A DNA stretch of 64,000 nt, taken from contig CAOPES010000004.1 in NCBI GenBank assembly GCA_948502395.1, forward strand, positions 1-64,000. Direction: 5' to 3'. The DNA comes from an uncultured Clostridia bacterium. GTDB lineage: Bacteria; Bacillota; Clostridia; TANB77; CAG-508. Positions 28,186 through 38,420 of the stretch are shown piece after piece; position 1 is the first letter of the stretch; the number at the start of each line of letters is the position of its first letter. The notes under the pieces were generated by a model that saw nothing but the letters and a program-made list of their open reading frames with translations, was not told the DNA's origin and made no database searches. Made by a program: the position numbers and the translations under genes.

Positions 28186-31083
28186 ATGTTGAAACTAAAA
28201 AAATATGGGAAGAAAATTTTGCTAACAATATTAGTGATATTACTATGCATATCATCTGCAATAAGTATAACACTATTAGGAAAAGCAAAAAATAATGGTG
28301 TTGTATTTGCAAGTGAGCCTGAACAGCAAAAAGCGGTTATTTATAAAACCACAGGATTAACTGCATCAAGTACAGAAAGTTTGAGTACAGAAGTTGCACT
28401 ATCAAAAGGTGGAGCTGAGCTTGAAGATGGTGGAGTTGTATACGAAGGAGAGTATATTAAATACAATTTCAGATTAACAAATAAAACTCAAACGAATATT
28501 GATAATGTGAAGATAGTTGCTTCAATACCAGATGGTGTGAAATACGGAGAACTAAATTCAAATTTCGAAGAGTTTAGACAACCATATTTTTATAGTTTTA
28601 ACGAAGAACTTAAAGAAAAAACGATAGAAGTGGGGACAATAGAAGCTGGACAGAGTAAAGAAGTTTTTTATGAAGTAAAGGCAAAGGATTTAGCAGAAGG
28701 TGAAACTGAAAAGGCAATTGTTGCTAATGTAAATTCGTACATTGGAGAAGAATTGGCTCAAAGTTATCAATTGAGAAATCTAATAAATCCAGCTGATACA
28801 CAATTGTTTCTGGGGTCATGTACTCAATATGGCGGCAAGCAGTATGGTTTAAATATTAAATCAGATATTCAAGAAGAAGTAGAAGTTAAAATACATTTTC
28901 CGAAGAATTTTACATTAAGTTTTATTACATATATGATTGAAGAATTTAATAATGTTGATAAATTTGAGCAAATAGATAATGGTGGAGAAGTTGTTCATAT
29001 GGAGTATAGAGAAAATACCAGCCAATATACATTAGAAGATTTAAAAAATATGATAGGAGAAGAAAAATTCAATGAATTGCAAAAATTAGAAGAATTAGAA
29101 AATATTGATGATATTGAAGAATTTAAAGGGAAAAGATTAAAGGATTTGCTAGATAGGATAAATGCATTACCTACATTAGAAGGATTGACAATATCGGATG
29201 ATAATGTTTTAACAGCTAAACTTAAAGCAAATCATTGTTATAAATTTTTTGGAGCAATAGATGCAACAAAAGTCGAAAATCAATCTAATAATATTGCAGA
29301 GACAGTAACCGCTTATGCAGAGACAGTTGAAAATAGTTATATGTCAAATGAAAATAGAATAGAAGTTCCTTGCCAAGATGTATCAGTTATTATAAAGTCA
29401 AGTAAAGATGGAAAAAAAGTTAAATATGATGAAGATATAGATTATGAGATAAGTATAAAGAATATAGGTGGTTCACTTCAAGAAAATAATATAGAAGCAC
29501 CTAGCTTTGTACATGTTGATTTATTAGATTTTATGCCAGATGAAATAATTCCTGAGAGTGTTACATATAACAATTGGAGACTTATAAATAAAGATGATTT
29601 TAATGTATCCGAAAAATTTTATCTTGAAGAAATAAAAGATATAAATATAAATGTTTCGGGGAAAAGGGAGGATGATGAGGGAAATGAATTTGCAAGCATA
29701 GAACTTCCACTTACAATACCACAACGAGAAACAGTTGTTGTTAAGATAAAAGCAAAAGCTGGATTTGTATACAAAGAAACAAAAGTAGAAAATGTAGTAA
29801 CAGTTACAAGTAAAGAAATGCAAAAAGACAGAGTAAGTAATAAAATTTCTCATACAATACTCCCATATAATTATGAAAATTCTAGTGTACCAGATGTGCC
29901 AGACAATCCAGATATACCAGATATACCAGACGTACCAGATGTACCAGATAATCCAGATGTTCCAGACGATCCAAACAGACCAGATACTCCGAATGTGCCA
30001 GACAGACCAAATAATGATGATAAAGACCAAATAAAAAAAGAATATTGTGATTTTAAAGTAGATAAGTATGTATCTAAAATTACAGTAAAAACTGCAAGTG
30101 GAGTAAAAGAATATAATTACAATAATGAAAATCTTGCAAAAGTAGAAATAAAAGCAAAAGAGATTAATGGAGCAGTAGTTACAGTAGATTATAAGATAGT
30201 AGTAACAAATGAAGGGAATGTGGCTGGAACAATAAGTGAAATAAGTGATAAGTTACCAAAAGGATTTGCGATTTCAGAGAAATCAAATAAAAGTTGGCCT
30301 AGAAATTCAAAAGGGGAATTTATAAACAAAAGTAAATCAAACCTAAGAATAGAACCAGGCGAAAGTACAACATTAATAATAAGTGCTACAAAGCAAATGA
30401 CAGCAGATACAGTAGGAACATATATAAATGAAGCTACAATTAAGTCAGCTTCAAGTATAACAGGTGCACAAGACGCAAATTCACAGAATGATACATCAAA
30501 TGCACAAATTATTATTTCAATTAGTACAGGTATATATATATGTATAGCAATAGCTATTTTTGTGTTGATAGTATTTATTATAGGCGCGATATATCTTTCT
30601 AAAAAAGGAAAATTGAAAATTATAAAGATTAATAAAACAATGGTATTGTCAATATTGTTTATAACAATGATAGTTACGAGGACCTATCAAGTGCTAGCAA
30701 TATCATTTGCTGTAAATGATGGTAGTGGTGCTGGCGAAAAAGAAGGCGTATCATTTTCTGCGATATCAACACATGAATGGAGTAGTGCATTAGGAAATGC
30801 ATTTTGTGAAGATGGTTCAGTATTTTCTGCTCCAAATGGATGTGAATGGAGACATTGGTATACAGAATCAGATGAATATGTATATCAAACAAGAACAACA
30901 GACGTATTTGTTGGAAAAACTAATACACAAATAGAAATGAAATCAAGTGATGGCAGTTTTATATATGGACCATTCAACTATATGGCTGGGGGCTTTTACA
31001 CGAGTTTTAAATGTAGTGTATATGACCATAGTGGAAATCAAATAAATGCTAGTGTTAGTAATAATTTAAGTAACCGGAAGTAA
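28186..31083 (+). CDS. Type II surface protein, 5' fragment (A part plus start of B)
   Basis: 965 residues from AGGGAG at 28173-28178. Collinear with the first 900 or so residues of the 10049 protein: signal peptide, DUF11-like domains, a Pro-Asp linker (about 567-613), a final DUF11-like domain, SISTG, a membrane helix (about 782-804), SKKGKLKIIKINK, a second hydrophobic segment (about 817-838) and the start of the B part with FIYGPF. The frame stops at 31081-31083 in the middle of a conserved sandwich. The next frame continues the homology (NGSNSFYL against NGSNKTFYL of the paralogue), so this is one ancestral gene of about 2440 codons broken by a +1 shift. A sequencing error, a mutation or a translational shift are all possible. 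Confidence 0.82.
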   Translation: MLKLKKYGKKILLTILVILLCISSAISITLLGKAKNNGVVFASEPEQQKAVIYKTTGLTASSTESLSTEVALSKGGAELEDGGVVYEGEYIKYNFRLTNKTQTNIDNVKIVASIPDGVKYGELNSNFEEFRQPYFYSFNEELKEKTIEVGTIEAGQSKEVFYEVKAKDLAEGETEKAIVANVNSYIGEELAQSYQLRNLINPADTQLFLGSCTQYGGKQYGLNIKSDIQEEVEVKIHFPKNFTLSFITYMIEEFNNVDKFEQIDNGGEVVHMEYRENTSQYTLEDLKNMIGEEKFNELQKLEELENIDDIEEFKGKRLKDLLDRINALPTLEGLTISDDNVLTAKLKANHCYKFFGAIDATKVENQSNNIAETVTAYAETVENSYMSNENRIEVPCQDVSVIIKSSKDGKKVKYDEDIDYEISIKNIGGSLQENNIEAPSFVHVDLLDFMPDEIIPESVTYNNWRLINKDDFNVSEKFYLEEIKDININVSGKREDDEGNEFASIELPLTIPQRETVVVKIKAKAGFVYKETKVENVVTVTSKEMQKDRVSNKISHTILPYNYENSSVPDVPDNPDIPDIPDVPDVPDNPDVPDDPNRPDTPNVPDRPNNDDKDQIKKEYCDFKVDKYVSKITVKTASGVKEYNYNNENLAKVEIKAKEINGAVVTVDYKIVVTNEGNVAGTISEISDKLPKGFAISEKSNKSWPRNSKGEFINKSKSNLRIEPGESTTLIISATKQMTADTVGTYINEATIKSASSITGAQDANSQNDTSNAQIIISISTGIYICIAIAIFVLIVFIIGAIYLSKKGKLKIIKINKTMVLSILFITMIVTRTYQVLAISFAVNDGSGAGEKEGVSFSAISTHEWSSALGNAFCEDGSVFSAPNGCEWRHWYTESDEYVYQTRTTDVFVGKTNTQIEMKSSDGSFIYGPFNYMAGGFYTSFKCSVYDHSGNQINASVSNNLSNRK
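31069..31083 (+). other. +1 frameshift site in the second fused gene
   Basis: The upstream frame ends in TAA at 31081-31083; the downstream frame is closed by a TAA ending at 31068. The shift therefore lies within four codons, AGT AAC CGG AAG. Removing the second C of AACCGGA restores Asn-Gly-Ser-Asn-Ser-Phe-Tyr, matching the paralogue. Confidence 0.85.
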
Positions 31084-31216
31084 TAGTTTTTATTTAGTTA
31101 TACCAAAAGAAAGTTGTAAGAATGGAATATCAAGAGTAAGAGTAGATGTAAAAGGAAAACAACAATTAACAAAGTATAGGAAAAAAATAACTAGGGATCA
31201 TTATTGGGGTGATATA

Positions 31217-34200
31217 TTGGGACCACCAGATGAAGATGGATGGCAAGATGTTGATTATCAGCAACCAATATATTTAACTAGTGAAGAAGTTTTAAGTGAA
31301 AAACATGAATACTTCAACCAAAGCGACTACACAGAATGGACAGACATCAACGGAACCCTAGAAATAGAAAAAGTAGACGCAGACAATTACGACAAAAAAC
31401 TAAGCGGAGTAACATTCAACATATCAGGATTAGGACAATACACAACAGACGCAAACGGAAGAATATACATAGAAAACATAAGACCAGGAACATACAGCAT
31501 AGAAGAAACATCAAACACAAACTACGGATACCTAGCAACATCATCAGACATAATCAACATAACCACAGTATCAGACAACATAGGAGTAACAACAGGGCAA
31601 TACAGAACACCAATAGAAAAAAACATAAAAGTAACAGGAAACTTAGTAATAGAAAAAACAAGCAAAGAAAGTGGAAAAAAACTAGAAGATTTCAGCTTCA
31701 AACTAATAGACTCAAAAGGAAGATACATCATAGCAAAAACAGGAGAAAACAATAAGAGAGACAAGGTAAAAGAATACATAGTGCTAACTGATGTAGAAAA
31801 AACAACCAACGAAAACGAAGCAACAGAATTTATAACAGACAGCAAAGGTCACATAGAAATCTACAACTTACTAATAGACACATATACAATAAAAGAAGTA
31901 TCAGTAGGAGCAGACAAACGAGAAGAAAACAGATACTTTGACGTAGACGATAACTACATTACATGGTCAAGCAACGTAAACAACAACAAATGGTCAAACA
32001 GTGTAAACAGTAATGGAACAAAAAATCTACCAAAAGTAAAAGTAACAAGACAAAAATCACAAGACACAGAAAAAATAGGAGGTCCAGCAGACAAGATATC
32101 AATAAAAAACGAAAGAAAATACATAGACATTAAAGGACTAGTATGGGAAGACCTACCAGATAAAAAAGGTGTAACAGGAGAAGAGGAGCAAACAGATAGA
32201 AACTTCATATATAAAACACCAACAAAGGGTATAGCAGACACAAAAGACAGACTATTAGGAAATGTAACAGTAAACTTAAAAAGCATAGACCAAAACGGAA
32301 AAGTAGAATTAGTTAAAAACATCAAAGCAAAAACAAAAGACGGAATAAAAGACGTGGATGGAACAATAGACACAGGAGTTGAAGGAAGTGGCGACGAATA
32401 TTACGGAAAATACGAATTCCGAAATGTACTAATAAGAGACTTAGACAAGTACTATATCGAATTTGTATACAACGGACTAAGCTACAAAGCAATAGACTTA
32501 GCAAATGGGTCATACAAAGATTTAAAAAACGGATATTTAGCAGAAGCAACTCCAAACACAAGCAAAGCAATAGAAGAAAATGTATGGGGAACAAAATTCG
32601 AAAACAATTCAAGAACATTCTTTAACAACAAATATCAAATTATAGAGAACAACAAAGCAAAAGGTGATGTTGGAGAATTAGCAATGTCATATGATTTTGC
32701 AAAACATGCAAGTACATTAAACTTTGAAGGAACACCAAAATACGGATACTCAGGAGCAAGGTTCCCAATAAACTACACAAAAGACCAATATTTAATGAGC
32801 CCAAACAACAAATCACAAGGAAAAGAAACAACAAACACAAGAAAAGCATATAATGGTGGATTAGACCAAATAAAATCAAAACAAGAGATAAGAGAAAAAG
32901 ACATCAAAGTAATAAACAATGTAAATTTAGGATTATATGAAAGAGAGCAACCAGACCTTGGAATAAATGGCAAATATAATGAAAAAACAAATCAAGCTGA
33001 ATATGGAAAACAACTAGACAACGTAAAAATAAAAATAAATGGATATAACCATATTTATAGGTATGAATCAAGATACTTAAATGCGGGTGATTATGAAGGT
33101 GGCTTCAATGTTGGAGTTAAATTCGAAGAAAGGCGTAAAGCACAACCATACACAAGAGCAATTTACAAAGCAGATGTCGAATTCGAAACTGCTGATAAAA
33201 ACAGGGAATTAGAAGTATATTTAACATACAAAATAATACTAAACAATAAATCAACAAACTTAAAAGCTAAAATAAATGAAATAGTAGACTACTATGATGC
33301 AAGATATATCAAAGAAGAAATAAAAGTTGGAACTAAGCTAAGTGACGTTGCAGACCCAACAAACCCTGATCCGAATAAAGAAATAAAAATAACAGAATTC
33401 GGAACCAGCGTAAACGGATACAATAAAATAGTAATCGACACTTCAAAACTTGGATATATTGAAACACAAAGTGCTTGCAAAGATTATGTATATGTTCAAT
33501 TTAAATTAAATAAAGCAGCAGTTGTAGAAATACTAGGTGACGGAGATATAAATAACATAAAAAATGGAATACAAGCACCAGAGAATAAGTTACTAAAAAA
33601 TGTTGTAGAGATAAAATCATACAGCATACAGGACCAAACAGGAGCAGTATATGCAGGAATTGACCAAAACTCAAACCCAGAAAGCTGCAAACCAGGAGAT
33701 GACACAACATATGAAGACGATACAGACTATTCACCAGCAGTGAAATTAGCAGTAGCGAAAAATAACAGAACAATAAATGGATTGGCATTTGAAGACAATG
33801 CAACCTTAAATAACAATATAAGACAAGGTAATGGAAGTTATAATGAAGATGAAGGAGATAGACCATTAAAAGGAGTTGTAGTACAACTTCAAAGAAGAGA
33901 CTACGACGATATGGGTAAATGGAAAACCATAAAAGAAACAGGAGCAGAAGGAACAAAAGCTGATGGAACATTCCAATTTGAAGACTTTGCAGCAGGAGAT
34001 TATCAACTAACATACAAATGGGACAACAGTAATGATAATAAGCATGGAACAAGTGCAATACATCCTAATATACTTGTACAAAACTACAAAGCAACAATAT
34101 TTGATGAAAATGCGCATAAACTAAATGCGACAACTTACGGAAATGAAGAAAGAGCAGAAAAATATTATTGGTATAGAGAAGGTAATAGACTATCAGATGC

Positions 34201-35518
34201 AAAAGATAACTATGAAACAAGGAAAAAAATAGACAGTGAAATATCTACATTTAGATATGATACTGAAACTCGAAAAATAGAGACAAACTCAATGACATCT
34301 GCAACACCTGAAATACCAATAGGAGTAGAATATGCAGACGTTATAAGCACATCAGTATTTGGAGACGAATACAAGTATGATGTTACAAATATAGACTTTG
34401 GTATAGTAGAAAGACCATTACAAAACTATAAACTAACTAAAAACATGGACCACGTAAAAGTTACATTGCCAAATGGACAAGTACTCGTAGATGCAGATGT
34501 AATAATAAAACCAGAAGGAATAGGCGAAGATGGAAGAATGAGATATTCAATGGAATTAGCAGGAGTAACAAACTTCCTAAAACCATTACCACGAATAGGT
34601 AGTCGTTTTGTAACTGGTAAGAGTAATGAAGCCGGATATCCAAACGGAAGTATCGAACTAGAAATAGACAACGAAGTAATACAAGGTTCAACACTTGAAA
34701 TAACATACAAAATAAACATAGAAAACACAAGTGAGCTGGACTACAACAACCAAGACTTCTATGAACATGGAACAAACGCTACAACAAATTACAAAAAAGA
34801 TGTAATAAGAATAACACCTTCAAAAGTAATAGACTATATAGACAAAGAATGGGCTGTTGATGAAACAATACAAACAAATAGTGAGACATGGAAGAAAAAA
34901 TCACAAGAAGCATTACAAGCAGGAAGAGACAGTGACGACGAATTCCCAGTAAGTCCAGATGTATATACGAAAGAAGGTAGTGAACTAAGAGACAGAATAA
35001 TACTATACTCAGACAAACTATCAAGAGATGGAATTTCATTAGTTCCAAATGACCCAACATCAAGAACAGGAACACAAGATAATTCTTTAAAAGAATACGG
35101 TGCAAGCAAAGAAGATAAAAGGTTAACACTAGTAGCAACAAAAATCTTGACGACAATAGATTCAAGCGATGTTGTACTAGCAAACGAAACAGAAGTTATA
35201 GAAATACAAAGACCAGGCGGGGGAGTACCAGAAGAAAATATTGAAGGAAGGGATCTAGTAGAAGATGGAGAAAAAGAAAGAGATGAAAAACTTCAACAAA
35301 GAAAAAGAATAATTCCAGGAAACTTCGTGCCGGGTTCAGGATGGCAAATAGAGCCAGACGACGACAAATCGGAAACATTCTTTATGACACCAAACACAGG
35401 TGAAGACCTAAATTACGCATTACCAATATCAATAGGAATAGGAGCTTTGATGATTTTAGGCATAGGAATAGTTTGGATTAAGAAGCTTATGAAAAAACAT
35501 ATTGAAAAATCTACATAA
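31217..35518 (+). CDS. Type II surface protein, 3' fragment (B part)
   Basis: 1433 residues from the TTG at 31217, but the open frame and the homology extend back to 31069. No ribosome-binding site or signal peptide precedes the TTG, so the fragment is unlikely to be started on its own. It contains two Cna-B modules (from KVDADNYDKKL and from VTGNLVIEKT), SdrD-like modules (GLVWEDLPDKKG and GLAFEDNATLNN), DUF11-like modules with YAGIDQNSNP, and ends in DDDKSETFFMTPNTGE, a membrane helix and a basic tail. Codons change to a strongly A/C-ending style near 31310, where the first Cna-B module starts. Without the upstream fragment it could not be secreted. Confidence 0.82.
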   Translation: MGPPDEDGWQDVDYQQPIYLTSEEVLSEKHEYFNQSDYTEWTDINGTLEIEKVDADNYDKKLSGVTFNISGLGQYTTDANGRIYIENIRPGTYSIEETSNTNYGYLATSSDIINITTVSDNIGVTTGQYRTPIEKNIKVTGNLVIEKTSKESGKKLEDFSFKLIDSKGRYIIAKTGENNKRDKVKEYIVLTDVEKTTNENEATEFITDSKGHIEIYNLLIDTYTIKEVSVGADKREENRYFDVDDNYITWSSNVNNNKWSNSVNSNGTKNLPKVKVTRQKSQDTEKIGGPADKISIKNERKYIDIKGLVWEDLPDKKGVTGEEEQTDRNFIYKTPTKGIADTKDRLLGNVTVNLKSIDQNGKVELVKNIKAKTKDGIKDVDGTIDTGVEGSGDEYYGKYEFRNVLIRDLDKYYIEFVYNGLSYKAIDLANGSYKDLKNGYLAEATPNTSKAIEENVWGTKFENNSRTFFNNKYQIIENNKAKGDVGELAMSYDFAKHASTLNFEGTPKYGYSGARFPINYTKDQYLMSPNNKSQGKETTNTRKAYNGGLDQIKSKQEIREKDIKVINNVNLGLYEREQPDLGINGKYNEKTNQAEYGKQLDNVKIKINGYNHIYRYESRYLNAGDYEGGFNVGVKFEERRKAQPYTRAIYKADVEFETADKNRELEVYLTYKIILNNKSTNLKAKINEIVDYYDARYIKEEIKVGTKLSDVADPTNPDPNKEIKITEFGTSVNGYNKIVIDTSKLGYIETQSACKDYVYVQFKLNKAAVVEILGDGDINNIKNGIQAPENKLLKNVVEIKSYSIQDQTGAVYAGIDQNSNPESCKPGDDTTYEDDTDYSPAVKLAVAKNNRTINGLAFEDNATLNNNIRQGNGSYNEDEGDRPLKGVVVQLQRRDYDDMGKWKTIKETGAEGTKADGTFQFEDFAAGDYQLTYKWDNSNDNKHGTSAIHPNILVQNYKATIFDENAHKLNATTYGNEERAEKYYWYREGNRLSDAKDNYETRKKIDSEISTFRYDTETRKIETNSMTSATPEIPIGVEYADVISTSVFGDEYKYDVTNIDFGIVERPLQNYKLTKNMDHVKVTLPNGQVLVDADVIIKPEGIGEDGRMRYSMELAGVTNFLKPLPRIGSRFVTGKSNEAGYPNGSIELEIDNEVIQGSTLEITYKINIENTSELDYNNQDFYEHGTNATTNYKKDVIRITPSKVIDYIDKEWAVDETIQTNSETWKKKSQEALQAGRDSDDEFPVSPDVYTKEGSELRDRIILYSDKLSRDGISLVPNDPTSRTGTQDNSLKEYGASKEDKRLTLVATKILTTIDSSDVVLANETEVIEIQRPGGGVPEENIEGRDLVEDGEKERDEKLQQRKRIIPGNFVPGSGWQIEPDDDKSETFFMTPNTGEDLNYALPISIGIGALMILGIGIVWIKKLMKKHIEKST
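35387..35401 (+). other. TPNTG sorting-like motif of the 31217 fragment
   Basis: Thr-Pro-Asn-Thr-Gly at the same place as in the other three B parts, before a helix and basic tail. Confidence 0.6.
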
Positions 35519-35552
35519 TTGTGATACAAGGAATTAAACATTCTGTGAAAGA

Positions 35553-35584
35553 AAACAGGAAGAGACTAAGCTTCCTGTTTTTTT
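35553..35584 (+). terminator. Terminator at the end of the surface array
   Basis: Ten-base stem AAACAGGAAG / CTTCCTGTTT with an 8-nt loop and a T run. Confidence 0.88.
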
Positions 35585-35591
35585 GCGGACG

Positions 35592-35688
35592 ATTGCCATC
35601 AGGGACGGACCTTTTTGGCAATTTTTTGCCAAGAAGGTCCGTCCCCGTTGGCAATATTTTGCCAAAAAGGTCCGTCCCTGATGGCAAT
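35592..35688. repeat. Three-arm copy of the GGGACGGACC repeat
   Basis: One forward arm followed by two reverse arms, each ending in the TTGCCA / TGGCAA border; two alternative hairpins can form. The 369-nt gap 35519-35887 holds a terminator, this repeat, a Spo0A box and A-rich sequence. The small reading frames across it are made of repeat sequence. Confidence 0.9.
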
Positions 35689-35710
35689 TTTAAAAGTTTC
35701 ACCAATTATG

Positions 35711-35739
35711 TTGCAATTTTCGACAATATGTAATAAAAT
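35711..35739 (+). promoter_or_regulatory. Possible spoIIE promoter with perfect Spo0A box
   Basis: TTCGACAA at 35719-35726 is the exact reverse complement of the Spo0A box TTGTCGAA. A possible promoter, TTGCAA (35711-35716), 17 nt, TAAAAT (35734-35739), surrounds it. In Bacillus spoIIE is activated by Spo0A-phosphate. The geometry differs from the Bacillus promoter, so whether the box activates or represses here is unknown. Confidence 0.6.
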
Positions 35740-35887
35740 AAAAATCACAAAATAAGATAAGAAATAAAAACAAAAATAAATAAATCAAAAAAAGTAGAAA
35801 ACTTTTTTAAACAAGAAGACCAAAAAAGACAAAAACCACAAAGGACAAGTAGTAAAATAAGCCTATAAATAAAAAGAGGTGGTAAGG

Positions 35888-38317
35888 ATGTTTCAAAATA
35901 TAAATGAAGACACAATAGAAATAGATAGCAAAAATACAAGAGAAGCAAAACACAAAATAAACTTATTCTCAAAAGTATTTACAAAAGAGAATATTGCAAT
36001 ATATCTTGTATCATTTATGCTGTCATTAGTTAGTTTAAACGGAGAATTTTCAATATTCAGTATAAGCATGTTAGGAGCATGCTTTGCTTCTTCTGTGCCA
36101 TTACTAGGAGTGATAATAGTTTCAATCGTAGGAAACGCAATAAAGTTCGGCATAGGTGGAGCATTAGGATATTTCTTAACAGCACTTGTTGTAATAGCAA
36201 GCTTTTTCATAATAAAGCCATATTACAATGAAAAAGAGAGAAACGAAAAAATAAAAATTGGCAAAAATATATTTATATCAATAATACTAGTGCAAATAGT
36301 GCAATTTGCTATGAGCACATTTACACTATATGATGTATTATCAGCAATAACAGTATCAATAATAGCATTAGTATTTTATAAGATATTTGTAAATTCAGTA
36401 ATACTAGTGCAAGAGTTTTACAAAAAAAGAGCATTTTCAATAGAAGAAGTGATAGGTGCAAGTCTATTACTTTCAATTGCTGCATGTGGATTTGGAGATT
36501 TAAGTCTATTTGGGCTTAATATTTGTAACATATTAAGCATATTAATTGTAATGATTTTAGGTTGGAAAAACGGAGTTTTAGTGGGTGCAACTTCTGGTGT
36601 GACAATAGGTGTAACCTTAGGAATTATTACTGGTACTGAGCCGATTATGATATCGGCATATGCAATTTCAGGCTTAATTGCAGGATTATTAAATAGGTTT
36701 GGAAAAGTAGGAGTAGTTGCAGGATTTGCAGTTGGAAATATCGTATTAGCTTACGCGTCTAATGGCTACACGGTTGAGCTAATTCACTTTAAAGAGATAT
36801 TAGTTGCATCAATTGGGTTATTAGCAGTACCAAAAACATTCAGCATAGACTTAGAAGAATTTATAGGAAATGGAAGATTTTTGCCAGTAGTACCAAGCAG
36901 AGCACTAAACAAAAGTAAAGAAGTAGCAACAAGCCTAAACAATGTATCAGAAGCAATTCAGGAAATGGCAACAACATATAAAATTGAAGAAAACAAGCCA
37001 CAAGAAGAGCTAATGGCTAAAAATAAGCAAATATTCATATCAGAAATGTTAAACAACCTAGACAATCATAAAGAAAATATCCTATTTGAAGATTTATCAG
37101 ACTCTGAAGGAGAGATAGTTGATAGCATATTCAAATATATGATAGAAAAACAAGAAATAGACAGGGCAAATTTATTAAAAATATTTGCAGACAATAATAG
37201 CTACATAATAGGATTTGACGACGAAGACATCAGCCCAAAACTAGAAAATGATATTTTACAGATAATTAGAATTATAAACTTATCATACAAAGTAAGTAAA
37301 TCAGACTTCATTTGGCAAAAGAAAGTAGAACAAAATCAGAAAAATATCAAAAAACAACTAAATGAAGTTTCAAAAGCAATAGGAAGTATGGCAGAAGGAA
37401 TAGAAAAAGACATACAATCAGAAGAAAAATACGAAAAAGAAAAAGCACAAATATTAGAACTAATAAAACAAAAAAATATAGAAATAGAAGATGTAGTAAT
37501 AAAACACAAAACAAGATATATGATAGAAATATACAGCGCAAATAGTTTAGAAACAACAGAGATAAACACACTTGAACAAATACTAACAAAAGTATTAAAA
37601 GAAAAAATCGCACTAAACTATGACGTAAGCACAGAAAAAATCCTAAACTTCCTATCAGACGACAAATACAAAATGGCATTAGGAATGACATCTGCAACAA
37701 AAAGCAAGAGCGAGCAATCAGGAGACAGCATACTAAACATCAGACTAAAAGACGGAAAATACTTAATTGCCATAAGTGACGGAATGGGAACAGGAAAAGA
37801 AGCCAAAAAAAGTAGCAAACAAGCACTAAAAATGTTAGAAAACCTACTATTATCAGGATTTGACAAAGAAACATCATTAAAACTAATAAACACATCATTA
37901 ATAAATAAAAACATCGAAACATTTGCAACACTAGACATTGCAATAGTAGACCTATACAAAGGAAACATCGAATTTATCAAAAGCGGAGCTTGCCCAACAT
38001 ACATAAAAAACAAAAAAAGAGTACAACTAATAAAATCAAGCTCACTACCAACTGGAATAGTAGAAAACAGCGAAGTAGAAACATTTGATAGAGACATAAA
38101 AACAGGAGACATCGTATTAATGTGCTCAGACGGAATTTTAGACTCTAACATAGAATACAAAAACAAAGAACTTTGGGTCAAATATATGTTAGAAGACATA
38201 GAAACAACAAACACGCAGAAAATATCAGACTTGATTTTGAACGAAGCAATTGATAATAATTTTGGTGTTGCCAAAGACGATATGAGCATCATAACATTTA
38301 GAATAATTGAAAAATAA
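35888..38317 (+). CDS. spoIIE: Stage II sporulation protein E, SpoIIE
   Basis: 809 residues from the ATG at 35888; AGGTGG at 35877-35882 suits this ATG, not the GTG 9 nt earlier. The N-terminal 300 residues are multi-pass membrane segments, the middle region is charged and coiled, and the C-terminus is a PP2C-type phosphatase with GDSILNIRL (about 611), SDGMGTG (about 629), KSGACP, SSSLPTGI and CSDGILD motifs. In Bacillus SpoIIE dephosphorylates SpoIIAA in the forespore, releasing sigma-F, and takes part in polar division. The length matches the Bacillus protein (about 827). A repeat begins 4 nt after the stop codon and may form the 3' end of the message. Its presence is the best evidence here that the organism forms spores. 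Confidence 0.95.
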   Translation: MFQNINEDTIEIDSKNTREAKHKINLFSKVFTKENIAIYLVSFMLSLVSLNGEFSIFSISMLGACFASSVPLLGVIIVSIVGNAIKFGIGGALGYFLTALVVIASFFIIKPYYNEKERNEKIKIGKNIFISIILVQIVQFAMSTFTLYDVLSAITVSIIALVFYKIFVNSVILVQEFYKKRAFSIEEVIGASLLLSIAACGFGDLSLFGLNICNILSILIVMILGWKNGVLVGATSGVTIGVTLGIITGTEPIMISAYAISGLIAGLLNRFGKVGVVAGFAVGNIVLAYASNGYTVELIHFKEILVASIGLLAVPKTFSIDLEEFIGNGRFLPVVPSRALNKSKEVATSLNNVSEAIQEMATTYKIEENKPQEELMAKNKQIFISEMLNNLDNHKENILFEDLSDSEGEIVDSIFKYMIEKQEIDRANLLKIFADNNSYIIGFDDEDISPKLENDILQIIRIINLSYKVSKSDFIWQKKVEQNQKNIKKQLNEVSKAIGSMAEGIEKDIQSEEKYEKEKAQILELIKQKNIEIEDVVIKHKTRYMIEIYSANSLETTEINTLEQILTKVLKEKIALNYDVSTEKILNFLSDDKYKMALGMTSATKSKSEQSGDSILNIRLKDGKYLIAISDGMGTGKEAKKSSKQALKMLENLLLSGFDKETSLKLINTSLINKNIETFATLDIAIVDLYKGNIEFIKSGACPTYIKNKKRVQLIKSSSLPTGIVENSEVETFDRDIKTGDIVLMCSDGILDSNIEYKNKELWVKYMLEDIETTNTQKISDLILNEAIDNNFGVAKDDMSIITFRIIEK

Positions 38318-38321
38318 AAAA

Positions 38322-38383
38322 ATTGCCAAGGGGGACGGACCTTTTTGGCAATTTTTTGCCATTGGGGACAGACCTTGTTGGCA
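38322..38383. repeat. Two-arm copy of the GGGACGGACC repeat
   Basis: Two arms in the same orientation (second: GGGGACAGACCTTGTTGGCA), starting 4 nt after the spoIIE stop codon. Confidence 0.88.
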
Positions 38384-38420
38384 CGCTTTTGCTATCAAAG
38401 CACAGTATTTATTTGAAAAT

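Noticed and set aside
31336..31755. Plus-strand Arg/Lys-rich frame inside the B fragment
   Set aside because: Out-of-frame shadow of the A/C-rich Cna-B region, with no start signals.
35521..35733. Small frame after the surface array containing LPSGTDLFGN-like peptide
   Set aside because: It is the translation of the palindromic repeat; the same peptide appears wherever the repeat lies in that frame.
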